The notes beneath the pieces are model-generated. The model did no database searches. It was not told the DNA's origin and saw only the letters and a program-made list of their open reading frames with translations. A DNA stretch of 6,681 bases from Desulfobacteraceae bacterium (GTDB taxonomy: Bacteria > Desulfobacterota > Desulfobacteria > Desulfobacterales > SURF-7). The stretch spans positions 1 to 6,681 of the forward strand of contig JAUXBD010000081.1 in NCBI GenBank assembly GCA_030619585.1, given 5' to 3'. Position 1 is the first letter of the stretch. Each line of letters opens with the position of its first letter. Below are positions 1 through 5,617 of the stretch, piece after piece. A program made the position numbers and the translations under genes.

Positions 1-31
1 ATTAATTGCCTGATTTTTTAATGAAAATATG

Positions 32-568
32 TCAAGATATAAAATCCGAAAACTCAAGTACTTTATGATCTGATGATGAAAAGAGAACAAATATAATTTT
101 ATGTAATATCTTATCGGTTTTTAAAAAGTTTATGGAGGTGTTTACTGCGATTTTGCACGCTTCGCGGATTGGGTATCCGTAAACACCGCAGCTTATTGCA
201 GGAAATGCAATGGATGTAATATTGTGTCCTGAAGCAAGGTCAAGGCTGTTTTTATAACACAGAGTAAGAAGCCTACTGTTATCGGCACCTTTTTTATAAA
301 CCGGTCCAACAGTATGGATCACGTATTTTGCAAAAAGGTTATATCCCTTTGTTATTCTTGCTTCACCAGTGGGGCAACCCCCGATGGTTTTACACTCGGA
401 AAGAAGTTCAGGCCCTGCTGCCCTGTGGGTTGCCCCATCCACCCCTCCTCCGCCAAGAAGTGAACTGTTTGCAGCATTCACTATGGCATCCACTTTAAGT
501 TGTGTTATATCGCCCGTGATAACTTCTATCCTGTCCAGAATATCTGGTTCCATTATCTTCTCTACCAT
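32..568 (-). CDS. Macrodomain protein, O-acetyl-ADP-ribose deacetylase (MacroD/YmdB type)
   Basis: A 178-residue single-domain protein of the MacroD/YmdB class, which binds ADP-ribose and hydrolyses O-acetyl-ADP-ribose or removes mono-ADP-ribose from proteins in the cytoplasm. The class motifs are all visible: GDIT at 19-22, the NAANSSLLGGGGVDG loop at 31-45 with the catalytic-type Asn34 and Asp44, GEARIT at 68-73, HTVGPV at 85-90 and the phosphate-binding SCGVYGYP loop at 126-133. The length is normal for a stand-alone macrodomain. The ATG at 568 is supported by GGAAG at 575-579, six bases upstream. A second Met (residue 6) lies closer to the usual family start and is possible. The gene starts 13 bases after the FmdB-like gene ends, so the two are probably co-transcribed. 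No terminator is visible in bases 1-31. Family call is secure; the substrate in the cell is not known. Confidence 0.95.
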   Translation of the reverse strand: MVEKIMEPDILDRIEVITGDITQLKVDAIVNAANSSLLGGGGVDGATHRAAGPELLSECKTIGGCPTGEARITKGYNLFAKYVIHTVGPVYKKGADNSRLLTLCYKNSLDLASGHNITSIAFPAISCGVYGYPIREACKIAVNTSINFLKTDKILHKIIFVLFSSSDHKVLEFSDFIS

Positions 569-581
569 TTAAGTCTTCCAT

Positions 582-1076
582 CTATAGATCGTACAGTGTT
601 TCATCCCTGTGTGGGGCCGGTCGTTTCTTGTTCGCTTCGTTACTTTTTTTTCCCGGTAAAAGGAACGGTTCTTCGCCTTCCAGAATATCTCCCATTTCAG
701 CTTCTATCTGGTCCGGATCATCTCCTTTTTCCAGTCTGCTTAACGCTTCTTCCATGCCGGAGCCAAGTTCAACCCCTGTCATGTTGGTAAGCTTTCGCAT
801 CAGGTCGGCTGCCTGGCGAGGGTCATCTTCATTAATATTATCCGCCTCTTTGGCCAGCATGTGCATTGCCTGTTCCATTTTAGTCTCATCAATTGGCAAA
901 TCGTCCATCCCACTGTTTTTATTTGCCTTTCCTGTAAAAGAAAAAACAGACATCTGCCTTGAGAGTGTTTTTGTCTTGCACTTTGGGCATTTTGGCTTTT
1001 TTTGGGTATTTACTGTTCTTGAGAAAAAATTAAAAATCGTATTACAATAGCTGCAGTAAAATTCGTATATTGGCAT
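582..1076 (-). CDS. FmdB-family zinc-ribbon protein with acidic C-terminal extension
   Basis: A 164-residue protein whose first 45 residues match the FmdB/CxxC putative regulatory family: it begins MPIYEFYC and has two cysteine pairs, C8/C11 and C30/C33, forming a likely zinc ribbon. The family is usually only about 60-110 residues. Here roughly 110 further residues follow: a helical segment with many Met and acidic residues (about 57-135) and a basic tail (143-157). The function of FmdB proteins is poorly known; a regulatory role was proposed from the amide/formamide operon of Methylophilus. The ATG at 1076 has AAGGAA at 1084-1089, seven bases upstream. It is the first gene of a two-gene unit with the macrodomain gene and is divergent from ndk. 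A promoter candidate lies at 1128-1156. Confidence 0.85.
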   Translation of the reverse strand: MPIYEFYCSYCNTIFNFFSRTVNTQKKPKCPKCKTKTLSRQMSVFSFTGKANKNSGMDDLPIDETKMEQAMHMLAKEADNINEDDPRQAADLMRKLTNMTGVELGSGMEEALSRLEKGDDPDQIEAEMGDILEGEEPFLLPGKKSNEANKKRPAPHRDETLYDL

Positions 1077-1127
1077 GGTAATATTCCTTGTTGATATCTT
1101 GTAAACAGAGGTAAATTAATGCAAAAA

Positions 1128-1156
1128 GATATAAAAGCTATCGTAATTTTTGTCAA
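1128..1156 (-). promoter_or_regulatory. Promoter candidate for the FmdB-macrodomain unit
   Basis: Read on the minus strand, a consensus -35 TTGACA (1156-1151) is followed after 17 bases by TATATC (1133-1128). This predicts transcription starting near 1121 and a leader of about 45 bases ahead of the FmdB-like start codon at 1076. The -35 is perfect, the -10 matches at four of six positions and the spacing is ideal. Called from sequence only. Confidence 0.6.
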
Positions 1157-1176
1157 CAGTATTGTACCACCCACAG

Positions 1177-1205
1177 TTGACTTGTGTTTTGCCTTCTGGT
1201 ATTTC
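1177..1205 (+). promoter_or_regulatory. Promoter candidate for ndk-trmJ
   Basis: TTGACT (1177-1182), 17 bases, then TATTTC (1200-1205), with TG at 1197-1198 giving an extended -10. The start would be near 1212, leaving a leader of about 26 bases that includes AAAGGA (1222-1227) ahead of the ndk ATG at 1238. The -10 is weak in its second half, so the TG extension may matter. Its -35 lies back to back with that of the divergent promoter. Confidence 0.5.
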
Positions 1206-1237
1206 ACGGTAAAAAAATATGAAAGGATGATAAAATC

Positions 1238-1654
1238 ATGGAAAGAACGTTATCTATTATTAAACCTGACGGGGTTGGCCGGGGGCTGATCGGTGAGGTC
1301 GTCAAACGGCTTGAAGCAAACAACATAAAAATCATTGCAATGAAGATGCTCCATTTAACCAAAGCCCAGGCCCAGGGGTTTTATGCTGTTCATAAAGAGC
1401 GGCCTTTTTTCAGCAGCCTTACTGACTTTATGACTTCCGGTCCGGTTGTTGTAATGGTGCTTGAGGGAGAAGGTGTGATTGCAAAATACCGTGAACTCAT
1501 GGGGGCCACCAATTACAAGGAGGCAGCAGAGGGGACTATCCGGCGTGATTTTGCAACAGACATTGAAAAAAATGTTGTCCACGGTTCAGACTCACCTGAA
1601 TCTGCGGATTTTGAAATCAATTATTATTTTAACAGTTTTGAAATAATCGGCTAA
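1238..1654 (+). CDS. ndk: Nucleoside diphosphate kinase
   Basis: A 138-residue nucleoside diphosphate kinase, full length for the bacterial family (about 140). It moves the gamma-phosphate from ATP to other (d)NDPs through a phospho-histidine, keeping cytoplasmic NTP and dNTP pools balanced. The N-terminal ERTLSIIKPDGV, with the family Lys in IIKPD (K9), is typical. The active-site signature NVVHGSDS is at 112-119 with catalytic His115, and the RRDFA segment at 102-106 is present. No key residue is missing. The ATG at 1238 follows AAAGGA (1222-1227) at a slightly long ten-base spacing. The stop overlaps the start of the next gene by one base (TAATG), so translation of the two is likely coupled. 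Confidence 0.98.
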   Translation: MERTLSIIKPDGVGRGLIGEVVKRLEANNIKIIAMKMLHLTKAQAQGFYAVHKERPFFSSLTDFMTSGPVVVMVLEGEGVIAKYRELMGATNYKEAAEGTIRRDFATDIEKNVVHGSDSPESADFEINYYFNSFEIIG

Positions 1655-2409
1655 TGAAGGGAACAGTGGCCCTTAATAACATTTCCATTGTTCTTCAGCA
1701 GCCCCGATATCCTGAAAATATCGGGGCTGCTGCCAGGGCAATACGAAACATGGGACTTGGTAAACTCATAGTTGTTGACCCTGAAAACTATGATCCACAT
1801 AAGGTGCGTAAACTGGCCACCCATTTTGCAGAAGATATTGTAAGTGGGATAGAGATTTATGATGACCTAAATAAAGCCCTGTCTCCATATAATTACATAA
1901 TTGGGTCTACCGCACGTATGGGAAAACAACGCCAGGCTGTATGCCGCCCGTCTGAAATGGCCCAAAAGCTTATTTCCGTTGCCGGGAAAAACCATGCTGC
2001 AATTCTCTTCGGCCCTGAAGATCGGGGGCTTTCCAATGATGATATCAGATTCTGCCACGCTCTCGTTAATATCCCAACTGCTGAATTTTCATCATTGAAT
2101 CTTGCCCAGGCGGTGATGATAATATGTTATGAGATTTTTCTTGCACAAAAAGGGGAGGGCGTTGAGCTCTCACCACGGCTGGCAAACCGGTATGAGCTTG
2201 AGGGTATGTACGGGCAGATGAAAGATATACTTATTAAAATAAGTTTCCTGAACCCTGAGAACCCTGATTACTGGATGAATAATTTTCGCCGTTTTTTTAA
2301 TCGGTTACCTCTTCGGGCGAAAGAGGTTAGCATTATAAGGGGGATTTGCAGGCAGATCAGCTGGTATGGAGAGAAAAAATTCAATGACGGGCTGAAAAAA
2401 AGATGTTAA
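1654..2409 (+). CDS. trmJ: TrmJ-like tRNA (Cm32/Um32) 2'-O-methyltransferase, SPOUT family
   Basis: A 251-residue SPOUT-class RNA methyltransferase, closest in layout to TrmJ, which uses S-adenosylmethionine to methylate the ribose 2'-OH of residue 32 in tRNA anticodon loops. The three knot motifs are clear: ENIGAAARAIRNMG at 21-34, where Arg28 corresponds to the catalytic Arg of E. coli TrmJ; LFGPEDRGLSNDDI at 118-131; and IPTAEFSSLNLAQAV at 140-154. The C-terminal 80 residues match the helical extension of TrmJ proteins in size. The ATG at 1654 shares its A with the ndk stop codon, and no strong Shine-Dalgarno stands apart from ndk coding sequence, so re-initiation after ndk is likely. A strong hairpin sequence occupies codons 15-26. 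Another SPOUT 2'-O-methyltransferase (LasT or TrmL type) is the alternative; length and motifs favour TrmJ. Confidence 0.88.
   Translation: MKGTVALNNISIVLQQPRYPENIGAAARAIRNMGLGKLIVVDPENYDPHKVRKLATHFAEDIVSGIEIYDDLNKALSPYNYIIGSTARMGKQRQAVCRPSEMAQKLISVAGKNHAAILFGPEDRGLSNDDIRFCHALVNIPTAEFSSLNLAQAVMIICYEIFLAQKGEGVELSPRLANRYELEGMYGQMKDILIKISFLNPENPDYWMNNFRRFFNRLPLRAKEVSIIRGICRQISWYGEKKFNDGLKKRC
1696..1732 (+). repeat. Perfect 15-bp inverted repeat inside trmJ
   Basis: CAGCAGCCCCGATAT at 1696-1710 and its exact reverse complement at 1718-1732 flank a seven-base loop, CCTGAAA. In RNA this gives an uninterrupted 15-bp stem, nine of the pairs G-C. It begins exactly at codon 15 and encodes the start of the conserved NIGAAARA motif. 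No T-run follows, so it is not a standard intrinsic terminator. Confidence 0.9.
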
Positions 2410-2484
2410 TATGGATAAATTTAAAATAATTGAGCTTATGTGACGATGTTAAGAGATACTTCATTTGCGTTGATATAATACAAA

Positions 2485-2489
2485 GGGGG
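2485..2489 (+). promoter_or_regulatory. Shine-Dalgarno of the 151-residue protein gene
   Basis: AAAGGGGG (2482-2489) places a run of five G five bases before the ATG at 2495, a strong ribosome site that fixes this start. A TATAAT with an upstream TG (2471-2479) sits just ahead of it. A transcript starting from that -10 would begin inside the ribosome site, so the -10 is doubtful. Confidence 0.6.
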
Positions 2490-2494
2490 CTTGT

Positions 2495-2950
2495 ATGAGT
2501 GAGATATGTTTAAATGACGGCACAATAAACTATAATGGAGAATGGCTTACAGCTGATGACCTGACAAAGCGGATTAAGGAGAAGATGGATTCCGGGGATA
2601 TGAAGTTCGCAGACATGGCAGCCATTTTAGAAGAGCTAAACAAAGCCATTGAAGATTCTCATAAGCTGGAAATAAAAATTGCTATCTCCAAAGAGGACTA
2701 TGATAAACTAAAGTCACTTGGAGGGGAGGATGACCGGGAGTGTGTTCGAAAGGCTATAATGGCATATACAGGAAAGGAGATTGAAAGAGGGCCTGCACCC
2801 ATGGTCGATGCGGATAAGATGGCTATAAAATGCCCAAAGTGCAAATTAACCATAGAGGTGCCCTCTGAAGAAAGACCAAGCATAATTGAATGCCCTGAGT
2901 GCGGTACAAGCGGACGTTTTAAACCTAAAACCAGGTGGGAGAAGCAGTGA
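2495..2950 (+). CDS. Hypothetical protein: possible ribbon-helix-helix segment plus C-terminal zinc ribbon
   Basis: I do not recognise this 151-residue protein as a named family. Three parts can be seen. Residues 1-57 are polar and mostly helical, with INYNGEWLTADDLTKRI near the start. Residues about 58-92 read as a short strand (LEIKIAIS) followed by two helices (KEDYDKLKSLG and RECVRKAIMAYTG), an order that resembles a ribbon-helix-helix DNA-binding fold; this is inference. Residues 113-136 hold CPKC and CPEC (C113, C116, C133, C136), a likely zinc ribbon. There is no signal peptide or membrane segment, so it should be cytoplasmic. A DNA- or RNA-linked regulatory role would suit the architecture but is unproven. 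It starts 85 bases after trmJ and may have its own promoter. It ends five bases before the convergent methyltransferase gene. Confidence 0.8.
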   Translation: MSEICLNDGTINYNGEWLTADDLTKRIKEKMDSGDMKFADMAAILEELNKAIEDSHKLEIKIAISKEDYDKLKSLGGEDDRECVRKAIMAYTGKEIERGPAPMVDADKMAIKCPKCKLTIEVPSEERPSIIECPECGTSGRFKPKTRWEKQ

Positions 2951-2955
2951 ATTTT

Positions 2956-3744
2956 TTAAACCTCCTCCAATGAAAATACTTTTCTATCCATCAATAAGTT
3001 GCATGCTTTTGCAACTCTTATCGTTTCTTTGTGAAAGATATTTAAAAGTGCCATATCAAGGCCTGATGAGGCAAGCATGGGAAGATAGGATCTTTCGATA
3101 AATAGTTTCTTCTCCATGTTGCCTGGGCCTGTGGTTAGGTTGGAAAGACCGGCAATGGTTCTGACCGGAAAATCCAGAAGTTCCGGAAGCATCCTTATAA
3201 CATGCAGTATTTCCATATCCTGAAATCTCCCGTTTTGCCACACAACTGGCGCCACAACGGGATCTATAATAAGCCGTTCTCTTTCGATTCCGACATTAGA
3301 AATCTTTTCAAGTAGTTCCACTGCTATATTCAAACGTTCTGTCCCGTCGGGAGGAACATGGCTGTTTGGATATAAAAGAAAGCCTATTATGTCGGTTTCA
3401 TATTTTTTTGCAAGGGGCAGTATTGTCTCAAGTTTTTCAGGTTCCAGTGAGAAACCGTTTATAATCGTTTTGGTTTTGCTTGCTTTTAGGCCTGCTTCCA
3501 TGGCTAATGGGTCTGCAGTATCTATCAAAATTGGCAAATTTGAAGCATCCTGAACAGCTTCAACTAAAAAGGGCATTTTTTTTTCAGCATCACGTCCAAG
3601 TGGCCCTGAGTTTATATCCAGTGAATCTGCCCCTGCTTTTTCACACCTTTTCACCATCTCAAAGATAGGATCAGGGTCCATCTCCTCCAGGGCTTTTTTT
3701 ATTTTACTGTTTGTGATCTGCAGGTTGTCTGCAACAAGAATCAT
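2956..3744 (-). CDS. AcsE-like methyltetrahydrofolate:corrinoid methyltransferase (pterin-binding family)
   Basis: A 262-residue pterin-binding TIM-barrel protein. Members such as AcsE move the methyl group of methyltetrahydrofolate to the cobalt of a corrinoid iron-sulfur protein in the Wood-Ljungdahl pathway; dihydropteroate synthase is the related folate enzyme. The AcsE-type residues are present: DINSGP at 43-48, Asp75 in LIDTADP, Asn96 in INGF, Asp161 in IIDPVVAP and Asn202 in AGLSNLT, matching the Asp75, Asp160 and Asn199 described for the Moorella enzyme. Length equals the AcsE type, and a dihydropteroate-synthase pyrophosphate-binding pattern is not evident. The start MILVADNLQITN is typical of the family. 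It begins five bases after the 70-residue gene with no good ribosome site nearby, suggesting coupling. No other pathway genes are in the window, so the partner corrinoid protein is unknown. Automatic annotation as dihydropteroate synthase would be misleading. Confidence 0.85.
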   Translation of the reverse strand: MILVADNLQITNSKIKKALEEMDPDPIFEMVKRCEKAGADSLDINSGPLGRDAEKKMPFLVEAVQDASNLPILIDTADPLAMEAGLKASKTKTIINGFSLEPEKLETILPLAKKYETDIIGFLLYPNSHVPPDGTERLNIAVELLEKISNVGIERERLIIDPVVAPVVWQNGRFQDMEILHVIRMLPELLDFPVRTIAGLSNLTTGPGNMEKKLFIERSYLPMLASSGLDMALLNIFHKETIRVAKACNLLMDRKVFSLEEV

Positions 3745-3749
3745 TTTAT

Positions 3750-3962
3750 TTAATCGGGGTTCGCTCCGTTATTATCTTTTTTTACAGCGGTTGTCTTTTG
3801 TTTGTCAATTTGCTGTTTTTTAGAAGATGCTGATCTATATTTCTTAATGTGACCCTCCACTCTACCCACAGGCATGCAGCGTTCACAGTATACCCCTTTT
3901 GGGTCAACAAAAAGAATGTCCCGGTTTCCGCAATTACACCTTTTGACTGTTTTAATAAACAT
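3750..3962 (-). CDS. Small four-cysteine protein, function unknown
   Basis: A 70-residue protein I do not recognise. The first 30 residues contain a C-x-C pair (C9, C11) and a CxxC pair (C26, C29) in RCNCGNRD and YCERCMP, spaced as in a small treble-clef or zinc-ribbon metal site. The rest is a lysine-rich polar tail that is probably disordered. Reality of the gene is supported by AAGG at 3969-3972, six bases before the ATG, and by tight packing: 40 bases after the DUF3108 gene and five bases before the AcsE-like gene. The C-terminus ends just where the next gene would need a ribosome site. A role tied to the methyltransferase is possible but rests only on position. Confidence 0.72.
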   Translation of the reverse strand: MFIKTVKRCNCGNRDILFVDPKGVYCERCMPVGRVEGHIKKYRSASSKKQQIDKQKTTAVKKDNNGANPD

Positions 3963-4002
3963 GATTTACCTTGAGGTGTGTTTTGAAGAGAAGTAACAAA
4001 AG

Positions 4003-4848
4003 TTAATTGGGCATTCTGCGAGCAACGATACTGTCGGGGATTTTTTCTTCAGCTAGATTTTCAGCTGAGATGAGTACACCTGTAAAACTACCTATTTTAA
4101 TCTTGCTTTTTATCTTGATTGGTATCTGTCTCTGATCCGCTGTTACCCACAACCTGATCTTGGCATTTTTGTCCTTGGCGAATACACCGCGGATATTCTT
4201 TAACTCAGGTTCAATAAGATATGCTTCATGCTTTTTTGCATCCAGCGTTACAGTGGTTTTTTTTATGATTTTTGCTTTACCTATTACACATCTTTTCCCA
4301 TCTGTAACAGGACGGATAATCTCTAAATCCTCTTCTAAATCAAGAAGGCGAACATAATAAAAAATGGAAAATGGATCAAATGTACCCGGTAATATGGGAA
4401 CAGGTGTTTTTTGTTTGCCAAAATTGGAATACTGGGCCTCTTTATCCTTCCAGTTAAAGGTAACCACAGTGTTTGACCGCTTGTCCCCTTCCAGTTCGTT
4501 TTTCTTATAGAGGACGGTGCGTGTAATATCTTGATCTGTATACGAATCTATCCTGTTACGTACTTTATATATTCGGTCAACAAAGGAGTTTGTTTTAGTT
4601 GTCATAACAAAATGGTGGTATTTAACTCCATTTATGTTTTCCATAGGGAGAACTTCAAGGATTGCAGTGCCGGCAGGAATAAAATTCCATGTAAGGCGGA
4701 AAGTAAGTTTTTCGCCGGGATAAAATGGTAGCGCATCTGCTTTGATGGTTTTATTAAAACCAAAAAAAGTTACTATTAGCGCAACTATAAATGCAAAGGT
4801 AAAATTAAATCTTGGCGTTATAGAGCGTCTTGTTAAGAGTGATTCCAT
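4003..4848 (-). CDS. DUF3108 exported protein
   Basis: A 281-residue protein of the DUF3108 family, whose biochemical role is unknown. It starts with a basic N-terminus (RR at 7-8, R13), a hydrophobic stretch at about 14-31 and an A37-D38-A39 motif fitting signal peptidase cleavage, so the mature part should be periplasmic or envelope-attached. The family start FYPGEKLTFRLTWNFIPAGTA follows directly at 42-61. Later landmarks are FVDRIYKVRNRIDSYTD (about 89-105), the PGTFDPFSIFYYVR segment (154-167) and a C-terminal RLWVTADQRQIPIKIKSK (232-249), as in other members. The ATG at 4848 lacks a strong Shine-Dalgarno (only a GGGCTG-like stretch 8-13 bases upstream), and no better in-frame start was found. 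It heads a three-gene unit from the promoter candidate at 4914-4942. Confidence 0.87.
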   Translation of the reverse strand: MESLLTRRSITPRFNFTFAFIVALIVTFFGFNKTIKADALPFYPGEKLTFRLTWNFIPAGTAILEVLPMENINGVKYHHFVMTTKTNSFVDRIYKVRNRIDSYTDQDITRTVLYKKNELEGDKRSNTVVTFNWKDKEAQYSNFGKQKTPVPILPGTFDPFSIFYYVRLLDLEEDLEIIRPVTDGKRCVIGKAKIIKKTTVTLDAKKHEAYLIEPELKNIRGVFAKDKNAKIRLWVTADQRQIPIKIKSKIKIGSFTGVLISAENLAEEKIPDSIVARRMPN

Positions 4849-4890
4849 AATTTTACAGCCCAGCCCATGTTCAAAAAAAGCTAATTTACA

Positions 4891-4927
4891 ATTTCCATAT
4901 GGTTGTGGAACATAAAATAATGGAAAT
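4891..4927. repeat. Inverted repeat over the DUF3108 promoter -10
   Basis: ATTTCCAT (4891-4898) and ATGGAAAT (4920-4927) are exact reverse complements 21 bases apart. A second, nested pair is TTCCA (4893-4897) with TGGAA (4906-4910). The outer pair flanks the predicted -10 and transcription start, so it could be an operator, or an RNA hairpin in the leader. No regulator is identified. Confidence 0.45.
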
Positions 4928-4942
4928 AGTCATGTGTGTCAA
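4914..4942 (-). promoter_or_regulatory. Promoter candidate for the DUF3108-AcsE-like operon
   Basis: On the minus strand TTGACA (4942-4937) is followed after 17 bases by TATTTT (4919-4914), predicting a start near 4907 and a leader of about 58 bases. A second TTGACA sits 12 bases further upstream (4954-4949) but has no good -10 at normal spacing. This would separate the three-gene unit from the chemotaxis-type genes upstream. Confidence 0.5.
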
Positions 4943-4972
4943 TGAATTTGTCAATTTACCAGATCCAAAGAA

Positions 4973-5617
4973 TCATTCGTAAGACTCTATGAACTTGTTT
5001 AATGCTTTTTTCAACCACCCTATAGATTCTTGGTTTGTAAGTAGTAATAACAATCCATCAACATCTTCCTGCTTAAAGGTGAATACTGTTTTCATAACGA
5101 TTGCCGTCTGCAGTGGGTCATAAAACTCAGCTAATAATGTATCCTCATTAAATTTTTCCTGCAGTATCTGTGGCGGTGAATAGGTTGCAAAAGTATTCAG
5201 CAGTTCGGTGATTTTCCCCACACAGGCCCCAATCAGAATATTGCCGACTTCCAGCAAGGCTCCTTTTTCAAGTGCTGCAGTTGAGGTGTTTTCAGAAGAA
5301 TTAGATTTGTTATTATCAAGTATCGAAACCAGACACCGTCCTGCTTTTTCAGGAAAAACCAGCAAGCCGGATCCCTTGAACTCCCCCTGGAATTTCTGCT
5401 CAATTATGCTGGTTGTAGCAGCATTTTTTAGTGCGCTTTTTAGAAAGTCAGATAGCTCTTTGATATAGAGAATTTGGATCTCAGGAACACTAAGCTGTAC
5501 ATATATGTCTATTACTTCAGCAAGATCTGCGGTTGCATTGCCGAATGCGATATTCATTATCTCCTGCAGGATGTCCTTTTCATCAACTGAAAACATTTTG
5601 GTGGATTCCGGATTCAT
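4973..5617 (-). CDS. CheC-type phosphatase of phosphorylated response regulators
   Basis: A CheC/CheX/FliY-family protein, 214 residues from the ATG. CheC removes the phosphate from CheY-P. The signature D-x3-E-x2-N-x22-P is met exactly at D15, E19, N22 and P45. The second half repeats it as E123, N126 and P149, with Gly in place of the Asp. So both catalytic Glu/Asn pairs of a CheC-type two-site enzyme are intact, unlike CheD-dependent or one-site members. Start choice: a GTG at 5620 and an ATG at 5617 are adjacent in frame. The Shine-Dalgarno at 5624-5629 is seven bases from the ATG and only four from the GTG, so the ATG is preferred; it shares its A with the receiver gene's stop (TGATG). 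The close coupling makes the adjacent receiver its likely substrate. No MCP, CheA or CheD gene is in the window. Confidence 0.9.
   Translation of the reverse strand: MNPESTKMFSVDEKDILQEIMNIAFGNATADLAEVIDIYVQLSVPEIQILYIKELSDFLKSALKNAATTSIIEQKFQGEFKGSGLLVFPEKAGRCLVSILDNNKSNSSENTSTAALEKGALLEVGNILIGACVGKITELLNTFATYSPPQILQEKFNEDTLLAEFYDPLQTAIVMKTVFTFKQEDVDGLLLLLTNQESIGWLKKALNKFIESYE

Noticed and set aside
628..1050. Long open frame on the plus strand opposite the FmdB-like gene
   Set aside because: It lies wholly antisense to a gene with clear family motifs and its own ribosome site. The translation has low-complexity Ser-rich composition and no recognisable domain.
1010..1207. Minus-strand frame spanning the ndk/FmdB intergenic region
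   Set aside because: It overlaps the FmdB start and both promoter candidates and has no credible ribosome site or family resemblance.
2411..2443. Ten-codon frame MDKFKIIELM between trmJ and the next gene
   Set aside because: It is too short and has no ribosome site or family match. It is probably chance sequence in the intergenic gap.
3246..3253. Eight-base palindrome TGGCGCCA
   Set aside because: Short palindromes of this size are expected by chance, and it lies inside conserved coding sequence of the methyltransferase.
3755..3780. Plus-strand CGGGG-TTCG-CTCCG hairpin followed by a T-rich stretch, terminator-like
   Set aside because: No plus-strand gene ends here. The stem is only five pairs with a G-T wobble and is broken on the minus strand, and the sequence is the 3' end of the 70-residue coding gene.
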